Shown: piece by piece, positions 1 through 5,189 of the stretch | Layout: every line of letters begins with the position of its first letter | Position numbering within the stretch: position 1 is the stretch's first letter | Source of the DNA: an uncultured Eisenbergiella sp. | Lineage (GTDB): Bacteria > Bacillota > Clostridia > Lachnospirales > Lachnospiraceae | Direction: 5' to 3' | Length of the DNA stretch: 5,189 bases | Assembly (NCBI GenBank): GCA_947626725.1 | Contig: CANQTI010000137.1 | Coordinates: 1-5,189, forward strand | Position numbers and translations under genes: made by a program | Notes under the pieces: model-generated | Told to the model about the DNA's origin: nothing | The model's database searches: none | Seen by the model: the letters and a program-made list of their open reading frames with translations, nothing else

Positions 1-172
1 CCTGAAGCTGGATTCCAATCCGGAATTCACGGGCTCCGTGCTGGCGGCCTGCGCCAGGGCGGCATACCGGATGTCTGGAGAGGGACAGAGCGGTGCGAAG
101 ACCTTGTTCGACATTCCGCCCGCGTATCTGAGCGCGAAGAGCGGAGAGGAACTGCGGGCGCATCTGCTGTGA
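1..172 (+). CDS. ddh: meso-diaminopimelate dehydrogenase, C-terminal part (5' end outside window)
   Basis: This is the last 56 codons of a gene that begins before the window; codons are in frame from base 2 and end at TGA 170-172. The family catalyses the reversible NADPH-dependent reductive amination of L-2-amino-6-oxopimelate to meso-2,6-diaminopimelate in the cytoplasm. It is the one-step shortcut of the lysine and peptidoglycan precursor pathway (EC 1.4.1.16). The tail shows the family's end signature: 'LKLDSNPEFT' at the start, then an 'ARAAYRM' helix, the conserved 'GQSGAKT' and 'PPAYLS', and a short helical end, in the same order as I recall in the Corynebacterium glutamicum enzyme. 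The N-terminal NADP-binding and catalytic parts are not in the window. It is followed by a 195-bp repeat-bearing gap, so it may be a separate transcription unit from the downstream genes. The assignment is from remembered family sequence. Confidence 0.92.
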   Translation, partial: LKLDSNPEFTGSVLAACARAAYRMSGEGQSGAKTLFDIPPAYLSAKSGEELRAHLL

Positions 173-188
173 TCCTGACGGAGCAGGC

Positions 189-351
189 GGCTTTTCCTCA
201 CGCCGCGGCCGCAAAAAGAAAAAGCGGCAGACAATCGGAGAGATGGCAGCCAAGGCTTTTCCTCACGCCGCGGCCGCAAAAAGAAAAAGCGGCAGACAAT
301 CGGAGGGATGGCAGATAGGGCTTTCCCTCACGCCGCGCTCACAAAATAAAA
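189..351. repeat. 65-bp tandem direct repeat, 2 full units plus a decayed third
   Basis: Unit 1 is 189-253, unit 2 is 254-318, and a partial, diverged third unit runs from 319 to about 351. Units 1 and 2 agree at 61 of 65 positions, and the first 52 bases (189-240 versus 254-305) are identical. The third unit keeps the exact 65-bp phase: it matches 18 of the first 19 bases (GGCTTTCCCTCACGCCGCG), then drifts. Each full unit carries overlapping SacII-type (CCGCGG) and NotI-type (GCGGCCGC) palindromes. It also has a potential hairpin GCCGC-(11 nt A-rich loop)-GCGGC, at 208-228 and 273-293. Neither hairpin is followed by a T tract, so they do not look like intrinsic terminators. The repeat fills most of the gap between ddh and the RyR-domain gene. 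Function is unknown; it could be a recent local duplication or a leader/regulatory element. Confidence 0.95.
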
Positions 352-357
352 TCGATC

Positions 358-362
358 AGAGG
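358..362 (+). promoter_or_regulatory. ribosome binding site of the RyR-domain membrane protein gene
   Basis: AGAGG followed by T lies 5 nt before the ATG at 368. It supports that start over internal Met codons and places the hydrophobic N-terminus inside the protein. No convincing sigma-A promoter was found upstream: TAAAAT at 347-352 resembles a -10 box but has no partner -35 at proper spacing. Confidence 0.7.
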
Positions 363-367
363 TAGTC

Positions 368-2167
368 ATGAACTGGACAGTTTATTTAACAGCGGCCTTC
401 TTTGTTCTCGCTGTGGCTGCGGCGGGCGCTTTTGCCGTCGGGAAAAAATCATATTTCAGTGCGGCCTCCCTCGTCACCCCATACAACCTCGTCTTTGTCG
501 GGCTGTTTCTCGCTTCCTATATCCTGCTGCTTCCCATCTATGGCCTAATCTGTGAGGGGGCGCAGCTTTGGGGGCTGAAAACAGCCCTGTTCGCGCTGCA
601 GGGAACCTTCAAGGTGTTCACGATCGATGCCGATACGGAGCTGGTCCTCGATTATATTTCGGGGTCCGTCGGGCCGATCGCACCGCTGTATTCCGCGACG
701 GTGGCGGTCCTGTTCGTCGCCGATCCCATCTTCACATTCGGCTTTTTGGTGCTGCTCTTTCAGAATACCGGCGCTTATGTGCGGTTTTTCCTGGGCAGGA
801 GGAAGTCCCTTTATCTGTTTTCGAGCCTGAACGACGGGGCTCTGGCGCTGGCGTGCGATATCCGAAAAAACCATCCGGGGGCACTGATCGTCTTTACGGG
901 TGTGTCTGCCGGAGAAAAAGGGGACGATGAACGGGCCGAAAGGGTGAAGGCGCTGGGGGGAGTCTGTTTTAAAAAGGATATCCTTGCGATAAATTTGCGC
1001 CTTCACAGTGCGGCGCGGCCCATGTACCTGTTTGCCATCGGTACGGACGAGGCGGAGAATATCCGTCAGGCACTGCGGCTGATACAGGTCTGCGGGAAAG
1101 TTTCGCATACGCATCTCTATGTTTTTTCAACCGGAATCGAAGGCGAGCTGCTGCTGACCCATACGGCGGATATTCCCATGAAGGTGCGCCGGATCAATCA
1201 GGTTCGTTCTTTGATCGATCGCGTTCTTTACGAGCGCGGACCTGAATTGTTTCGGAACGCTCTGCCCGCTGAAGCCGGAGAAGACTGCAGAAATATCCAT
1301 GCGGTCGTGCTGGGGCTCGGCAGGCACGGGACGGAAATGGTGCGGACCTTGGCCTGGTATTGTCAGATGGATGGCTATCATGTCAGAATCGACGCGTTTG
1401 ACAGAGATGTGCTCGCGGAGGAGCGTTTTGAGGCACTCTGTCCGGAGCTGATGTCAGAGACCTATAACGGCGTGACCCGTCCGGGAGAGGCGGAGTATAC
1501 GATTCGGATTCATTCCGGCATGGATGCGGATACGAAGTCCTTTGCGGATCAGATCTTAAGAATGAAAAAAGTGACTTATGTATTCGTTGCGCTGGGCTCC
1601 GACGCGGAAAACGTGAAAGCCGCGGTGAATCTGCGGATGCTGTTTGAGCGGGCCGGAATCAGTCCTGTCATCCAGGCGGTCGTTTACGATTCAGATAAAA
1701 AGGATGCGCTTTCGGATCTCGTGAACTATCGCGGTCAGCGCTACCGTATCGAATGGATCGGGGATCTTAAGTCCTCTTTTTCCGAAAAAGTAATTCTCAA
1801 TTCCGAACTGGAGGAGGCAGCACTCCGGCTCCATAGAAAATGGGGAAAAGAAGAAGCGTTTTGGCAGTATGAGTACAATTACCGTTCCTCGATGGCGTCT
1901 GCGCTTCACATGGCCGCGCGGATCGCCTGCAAAATTCCCGGTGCGGACAAGCCGGAAGAGGAATTGACTGAGGAAGAACGGGAAAGGATCGAACTTCTGG
2001 AGCATCGCAGATGGAATGCCTATATGCGCGCGGAAGGGTATGTCTACAGCGGTTCGCCTGAGAAAAGCAGCAGGAATGATCTGGCGAAGATGCATCATGA
2101 TCTGGTGGATTATTCCGCGCTGACGGAGGAAGAAAAGAGAAAGGACAGCCGGGTGGGGACCCGATAA
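368..2167 (+). CDS. membrane protein with tandem TrkA-N/RCK-like domains and C-terminal RyR domain (putative gated ion channel)
   Basis: This 599-residue protein has hydrophobic segments at about 5-24, 37-60 and 104-131. Charges (KK at 26-27; R139, R144, R145, K146 after the third) favour an outside N-terminus and a cytoplasmic remainder. The stretch 61-103 would then be an external, acidic loop, perhaps with a re-entrant pore helix, but no TVGYG-type potassium filter is visible. A first Rossmann-like region spans about 146-270 and lacks a clear glycine motif. A second, about 310-465, has GLGRHG at 316-321 after a hydrophobic strand and the acidic end 'IDAFD', fitting a TrkA-N/RCK nucleotide or ligand fold. 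The C-terminal 495-595 matches the RyR domain: 'NYRSS', 'LEHRRWNAYMRAEGY' at 544-558 and 'HHDLVDYSALTEEEKRKD' at 576-593. RyR domains fused to TrkA-N are known in bacteria, but their ligand and role are largely undetermined. Channel function is inference; it could instead be a membrane sensor. The next gene starts 57 bp downstream. Confidence 0.8.
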   Translation: MNWTVYLTAAFFVLAVAAAGAFAVGKKSYFSAASLVTPYNLVFVGLFLASYILLLPIYGLICEGAQLWGLKTALFALQGTFKVFTIDADTELVLDYISGSVGPIAPLYSATVAVLFVADPIFTFGFLVLLFQNTGAYVRFFLGRRKSLYLFSSLNDGALALACDIRKNHPGALIVFTGVSAGEKGDDERAERVKALGGVCFKKDILAINLRLHSAARPMYLFAIGTDEAENIRQALRLIQVCGKVSHTHLYVFSTGIEGELLLTHTADIPMKVRRINQVRSLIDRVLYERGPELFRNALPAEAGEDCRNIHAVVLGLGRHGTEMVRTLAWYCQMDGYHVRIDAFDRDVLAEERFEALCPELMSETYNGVTRPGEAEYTIRIHSGMDADTKSFADQILRMKKVTYVFVALGSDAENVKAAVNLRMLFERAGISPVIQAVVYDSDKKDALSDLVNYRGQRYRIEWIGDLKSSFSEKVILNSELEEAALRLHRKWGKEEAFWQYEYNYRSSMASALHMAARIACKIPGADKPEEELTEEERERIELLEHRRWNAYMRAEGYVYSGSPEKSSRNDLAKMHHDLVDYSALTEEEKRKDSRVGTR

Positions 2168-2208
2168 GCGCGGGCGGTTCCCGGCAGGAAAATCATAGAA
2201 AAAGAGGC

Positions 2209-2214
2209 AGGAGG
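2209..2214 (+). promoter_or_regulatory. ribosome binding site of the isomerase-family gene
   Basis: A consensus AGGAGG, extended as AGGAGGAGA to 2217, precedes ATG 2225 with 7-10 nt spacing. It is the strongest Shine-Dalgarno sequence in the window and fixes the start of the isomerase-family gene. The 57-bp gap from the upstream stop shows no terminator, so read-through from the RyR gene is plausible. Confidence 0.85.
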
Positions 2215-2224
2215 AGAAGAGTAT

Positions 2225-3085
2225 ATGGAAAAGAAACGCAGAATCCTGAGAAGCTGTCCCATCAGCTGCTTTGCAGATGAGATCGGGCCGGGCATGGACA
2301 CGCAGATCGCGCTGCTGAAGGAACTGGGAATTTCCTGGATCGAATTTCGCAGCGGAGATGGGATCGGTGTGGCGGATTATGGAACAGAACGCGCGCGGGC
2401 CCTGAAAGAGAAGCTGGAGCAGAACGGCATCCAGATTTCCGCCGTCGGTTCTCCCATCGGGAAAATCGGGATCGGGGACGATTTCGGCAGTCATATGGAG
2501 CGCCTGAATCATGTGATTGACCTGGCGGAGATATTCGGGACATCCAATATCCGTATGTTCAGCTTTTATCTGCCCCAGGACCAGGATCCGGCGAAGTTTC
2601 GGGATACCGTGTTTTTCCGTATGGAGCAGATGGTGGAACTGGCCCGGCGCAGAAACGTGATACTGCTGCATGAAAACGAGAAGGAAATTTACGGAGATGC
2701 GGCGGATCGGTGTCTGGATCTGATGCGCCGGTTTTACGGAGAGAACTTCCGGTGTACCTTTGATTTCGCCAATTTCGTACAGTGCGGACAGGATACGCTG
2801 GAGGCCTATGAGATGCTTCGGCCCTATATCGCGTATGTTCATGTGAAGGATGCGGTGAACGGAACCGGCGAGGTGCGCCCCGCAGGAGAAGGAGACGGAC
2901 ACCTGGCACAGATTTTTGACGCGCTGGAGCAGGACGGTTACAGCGGCTTTTTGAGCCTGGAACCGCATCTGGCAGACTTTGCGGGGCTTGCCGCTCTGGA
3001 ACGGGCGGCGTCCAGACGCGGTCGGACGGATCAGGAGGCGGCTTTCTGTCAGGCGTATGCGGCGCTGGAGAAATTGCTGGGCTGA
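2225..3085 (+). CDS. sugar phosphate isomerase/epimerase family protein (xylose isomerase-like TIM barrel)
   Basis: This 286-residue cytoplasmic protein has the usual length and motif order of the AP-endonuclease-2/xylose-isomerase-like TIM-barrel family (Pfam PF01261). The N-terminus has 'ISCFADEI' (13-20) and 'GISWIEFR' (35-42), typical first strands. 'VGSPIGKIGI' lies at 74-83. Probable divalent-metal ligands sit at the barrel strand ends: Glu150 in 'LLHENEK', Asp180 in 'TFDFANF', His206 in 'YVHVKDA' and Glu246 in 'LSLEPH'. All four are present, so the protein is probably catalytically competent. The family includes hydroxypyruvate isomerases, ketose 3-epimerases and inosose dehydratases; the substrate cannot be told from sequence. 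'FDFAN' replaces the 'FDPAN' I would expect in close relatives, a small oddity. It is followed after 11 nt by the GH25 gene, whose ribosome binding site overlaps this stop codon, so the two are probably cotranscribed. Confidence 0.87.
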   Translation: MEKKRRILRSCPISCFADEIGPGMDTQIALLKELGISWIEFRSGDGIGVADYGTERARALKEKLEQNGIQISAVGSPIGKIGIGDDFGSHMERLNHVIDLAEIFGTSNIRMFSFYLPQDQDPAKFRDTVFFRMEQMVELARRRNVILLHENEKEIYGDAADRCLDLMRRFYGENFRCTFDFANFVQCGQDTLEAYEMLRPYIAYVHVKDAVNGTGEVRPAGEGDGHLAQIFDALEQDGYSGFLSLEPHLADFAGLAALERAASRRGRTDQEAAFCQAYAALEKLLG

Positions 3086-3090
3086 GGTGA
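3084..3090 (+). promoter_or_regulatory. ribosome binding site of the GH25 gene, overlapping the upstream stop
   Basis: GAGGTGA shares its first two bases with the TGA stop (3083-3085) of the isomerase gene. It lies 6 nt before ATG 3097 but only 3 nt before the in-frame GTG at 3094. The spacing therefore favours ATG 3097 as the real start. Overlap of stop and Shine-Dalgarno suggests translational coupling of the two genes. Confidence 0.7.
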
Positions 3091-3096
3091 GCGGTG

Positions 3097-5178
3097 ATGA
3101 CGAAGCGGAGAAGACATCGGAAAAGAAAAAACAGGCGGTCCCTTCTGCCCGTTTTGATCCCGGCAGGGCTTACGGTCCTGGCGGTGGTTGTTCTGACCGG
3201 CTTCTTATGGAAGAAAAATTCGGAACAATCGGCGGTATCGGCCGGTGATCCGGTGCAGACGGAGAACGGTTTCATTGGGCTCGGAGAGAATGAAACTGCA
3301 AAGACCGATTCCGATGAAAGCGATAGGAAGGATTCCGGATACGGTGCGATCGGCGGACAGCAGGGCGAAAGCGGCAGCCCTGACGGAGAGGCAGCCGCGG
3401 CAGAGAGCGGACAGCAGGGAACGTCCGGCACGCCGGCAGAACCGTCGGACGGGGCCGTTGATGTACCGTCCGGCACGCCGGCGGCGCAGATGGGCGTCAT
3501 CGACGACGCGGAGGACCCGCAGGGCGGCATTTCCGAAGAAGCGGGCGGCGCACAGGCAGCCTTTGCAGATGCGTATGTGCCGGATGGGGAGGCTGTCCTG
3601 GGTATCGATGTTTCCAAGTATCAGGGCGTCATCGACTGGACCGCCGTGAAGGAAGCGGGTGTGGAGTTCGCCATGATCCGCGTGGGCTATCGGGCCAAGA
3701 CCACGGGAGCGCTCTATGAGGATCCCGGCGCGCGTTATAATCTGCAGGAGGCCGCGAAGAACGGCATCCGCATCGGTGTCTATTTCTTTTCTTCCGCGGT
3801 CAGTGAGCAGGAAGCGAAAGAGGAAGCTGCCTGGGCAGCGGGGCTGATTTCCCGGTATCCGATCACCTACCCGGTGGCTTATAACTGCGAGGATTTTCAG
3901 TCGGCGGACAGCCGTCAGAACGCGCTGGATAAGGAAACGAGGACGAAGATCGCCTGCGCTTTCCTGGATACAGTGCGCAGCTTCGGTTATACCGGCATGT
4001 TTTACGCCTCCTGCAATGAGATGGAGGGAAGCGCGCAGTGGGATATGAGCATGCTGGAGGACCGCTGTATGGTCTGGGTCTCTCAGTATCCGGAGCGGTC
4101 CTATCCGCAGACGGCATCCCCCGATTACAGCGGGAAATACGCCATGTGGCAGTATACCAGCCAGGGAGAGGTGCCCGGGATCAAAGGCAAGGTGGATCTC
4201 GATCTGGCGTGGTTCGGCGCGGACTGGACAACGGCGGCCCCGAAGGATCCTACGGCGCCGGAGCCTGTGGCGGCCGATCCGGAAGTTGGGCTTGTCTTCA
4301 CCGAGGTGAACGATCTCGTGACGGCGAAGGATTCCACGAACCTGCGCAATATTCCCACCACAGTGGGAAGCTCTGTGGTTCACCTGCTGAAGAACGGGGA
4401 ACAGGTGCAGCGCACAGGCATTGGGAGCAACGGTTGGGATCGGGTAGTCTGGGACGGGCAGCGGCTGTATGCCGTGCACAGCTATCTGACGGACGCGGCG
4501 GACGGAAACGGCGGGCAGACGGGTGAGAGCGGCCCGGCCGGTTCCGGCGCGGATGGGCGGACGGGTGAAAACGCTCCGTCCGGAAGCGGCGGTCAGAAGG
4601 ACAGCGGCACGGCGGAAGCGAGTCAGGGACAGACCGGTCAGGAATCGAGCGGTTCCGGTGTTTCCGATACCGTACAGGTGGGCGGCATGACGTTCCGGAC
4701 GGTCAGCGAGGCCGTGACGGCCAGGGATAAGGTCAACCTGCGGGATTTTCCCAGCACGGAGACTGGGAACGTGGTAGGAACCTTAAGCTACGGGGAAGCG
4801 GTGGTGCGCACCGGCATCAGCGGAAGCAGCGATACGGGCTGGTCTCGGTTGGAGGTGAATGGACAGACGGTTTACGCTTCCTCCAGACTGCTGGCCACCA
4901 GCATGGACTATAAGGAACAGGAAAAGCCTACGGCGGAAAATCCCGAAGCGGGCAGGCGTTTTACGGCGGCTTCCGGAAAGGTGAAGGCCAAGGACGGCCG
5001 GACCAATCTGCGGACACTGCCTACCACAGAGGCGCCTTCCGAGGTAGTGGCTCAGCTCACGGGAGAGGAGACCGCGGAGCGGCTTGCCGTGGATGCGGAC
5101 AAGGGCTGGACGAAGCTGTCCTATAACGGTCAGATCGTTTACGCGGTGACCAACTATCTGACGGCGGTGGAAGGATGA
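3097..5178 (+). CDS. membrane-anchored GH25 lysozyme (muramidase) with three SH3b domains
   Basis: This 693-residue protein (numbered from ATG 3097; a GTG at 3094 would add one residue) is probably a surface peptidoglycan hydrolase cleaving the MurNAc-GlcNAc beta-1,4 bond. A very basic tail (2-14) precedes one hydrophobic anchor at 16-38, with no lipobox or clear signal-peptidase site. A Gly/Ser/Pro/acid-rich linker fills about 42-160. The GH25 domain is about 167-375: 'GIDVSKYQGVIDW' (Asp171), 'EFAMIRVGYR', 'GVYFFS', 'YPVAYNCEDF' (Glu265), 'MFYASCNEMEG', 'MWQYTSQG' and 'KVDLDLAWFG'. The family's Asp-x-Glu catalytic pair reads Asn263-Cys-Glu265 here, so activity or mechanism may differ. Three SH3b domains, likely wall-binding, lie at about 401-466, 532-600 and 621-689, each with an NLR..P(S/T)T motif. 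It is the third of three closely spaced same-strand genes. I am confident of the domains but not of whether it acts in growth, remodelling or autolysis. Confidence 0.92.
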   Translation: MTKRRRHRKRKNRRSLLPVLIPAGLTVLAVVVLTGFLWKKNSEQSAVSAGDPVQTENGFIGLGENETAKTDSDESDRKDSGYGAIGGQQGESGSPDGEAAAAESGQQGTSGTPAEPSDGAVDVPSGTPAAQMGVIDDAEDPQGGISEEAGGAQAAFADAYVPDGEAVLGIDVSKYQGVIDWTAVKEAGVEFAMIRVGYRAKTTGALYEDPGARYNLQEAAKNGIRIGVYFFSSAVSEQEAKEEAAWAAGLISRYPITYPVAYNCEDFQSADSRQNALDKETRTKIACAFLDTVRSFGYTGMFYASCNEMEGSAQWDMSMLEDRCMVWVSQYPERSYPQTASPDYSGKYAMWQYTSQGEVPGIKGKVDLDLAWFGADWTTAAPKDPTAPEPVAADPEVGLVFTEVNDLVTAKDSTNLRNIPTTVGSSVVHLLKNGEQVQRTGIGSNGWDRVVWDGQRLYAVHSYLTDAADGNGGQTGESGPAGSGADGRTGENAPSGSGGQKDSGTAEASQGQTGQESSGSGVSDTVQVGGMTFRTVSEAVTARDKVNLRDFPSTETGNVVGTLSYGEAVVRTGISGSSDTGWSRLEVNGQTVYASSRLLATSMDYKEQEKPTAENPEAGRRFTAASGKVKAKDGRTNLRTLPTTEAPSEVVAQLTGEETAERLAVDADKGWTKLSYNGQIVYAVTNYLTAVEG
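3422..3482 (+). repeat. short direct repeat coding for SGTPA in the linker
   Basis: CGTCCGGCACGCCGGC occurs at 3422-3437 and again at 3467-3482, exactly 45 bp (15 codons) apart and in the same frame. Both copies encode Ser-Gly-Thr-Pro-Ala in the disordered linker between the membrane anchor and the GH25 domain. It suggests the linker grew by small in-frame duplication. Confidence 0.7.
4297..5163 (+). repeat. three SH3b domain repeats of the GH25 protein
   Basis: Three related coding segments lie at about 4297-4494, 4690-4896 and 4957-5163. Each encodes about 66-69 residues with a shared layout: V-(T/K)-A-(K/R)-D, then NLR, P-(S/T)-T, a GW core and a closing Tyr-Ala strand (LYAV, VYAS, VYAV). 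The first two are separated by a Gly/Ser/Gln-rich spacer of about 65 residues; the second and third by only about 20. SH3b repeats commonly bind peptidoglycan peptides or cross-bridges, which would hold the muramidase on the wall. Divergence between copies indicates old duplications. Confidence 0.8.
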
Positions 5179-5189
5179 GCGGGAGAATG
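5175..5189 (+). other. possible start of a following gene, cut by the window end
   Basis: Two in-frame candidate starts occur here. One is ATG 5175-5177, overlapping the GH25 stop as ATGA; the other is ATG 5187-5189, preceded at 7 nt by AAGGATGAG (5171-5179). Only a few codons are visible, so no product can be named. The geometry would fit continuation of the operon. Confidence 0.3.

Noticed and set aside
189..351. CRISPR-like array
   Set aside because: The repeats are directly tandem at 65 bp with no unique spacers between them and only two full copies, so this is a tandem duplication.
347..352. TAAAAT as a -10 promoter box for the RyR gene
   Set aside because: There is no -35-like hexamer 16-18 bp upstream, and the transcript start would fall at or beyond the ribosome binding site.
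568..930. Plus-strand 120-codon frame inside the RyR gene
   Set aside because: It is out of frame with the domain-bearing gene, has Arg/Gly-rich shadow composition and no plausible ribosome site.
2150..2163. CGGGT-GGGG-ACCCG hairpin at the end of the RyR gene
   Set aside because: The 5-bp stem overlaps the last codons and no T tract follows, so it is not an intrinsic terminator.
1691..2968. Long minus-strand open frame of 425 codons across the RyR gene end and isomerase gene
   Set aside because: It lies antisense to two well-supported genes, its translation is rich in Arg, His and Pro with no recognisable domain, and it spans an intergenic gap. It is a shadow frame of GC-rich coding DNA.
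2559..4479. Overlapping minus-strand open frames opposite the isomerase and GH25 genes
   Set aside because: Compositionally biased (Pro/Ser/Arg or Arg/His/Leu) mirror frames with no motifs. The + strand carries clear TIM-barrel, GH25 and SH3b signatures at the same place.

Overview
The window reads as chromosomal DNA of a GC-rich anaerobic Firmicute, most likely a Clostridia/Lachnospiraceae-type gut bacterium. This is an inference from three things: the C-terminus of a meso-diaminopimelate dehydrogenase, a GH25 lysozyme with the membrane-anchor plus SH3b layout common in that group, and an 'SCFADEI'-type sugar isomerase. All genes lie on the + strand.

Layout. Positions 1-172 hold the last 56 codons of diaminopimelate dehydrogenase (ddh type). 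Positions 173-367 are a 195-bp gap containing a 65-bp tandem repeat: two near-identical full units and a decayed third one running up to the next gene. Positions 368-2167 encode a 599-residue membrane protein with about three N-terminal transmembrane segments, two tandem Rossmann/RCK (TrkA-N-like) regions and a C-terminal ryanodine-receptor-type (RyR) domain. After 57 bp, positions 2225-3085 encode a xylose-isomerase-like TIM-barrel protein (sugar phosphate isomerase/epimerase family). Eleven bases later, 3097-5178 encodes a membrane-anchored GH25 muramidase with three SH3b domains. The window ends 11 bases after its stop, where a further gene may begin.

How they fit together. The last two complete genes are tightly spaced, with the muramidase ribosome binding site overlapping the isomerase stop codon, so they are probably cotranscribed with each other and perhaps with the channel-like gene. 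The flanking genes touch peptidoglycan from both ends (diaminopimelate supply and wall cleavage), but no shared pathway with the isomerase or the RyR protein can be shown from sequence alone.

The most unusual element is the RyR protein, which looks like a ligand-gated membrane conductance or sensor of unknown physiological role. No rRNA, tRNA, CRISPR array, insertion sequence or convincing intrinsic terminator was seen.
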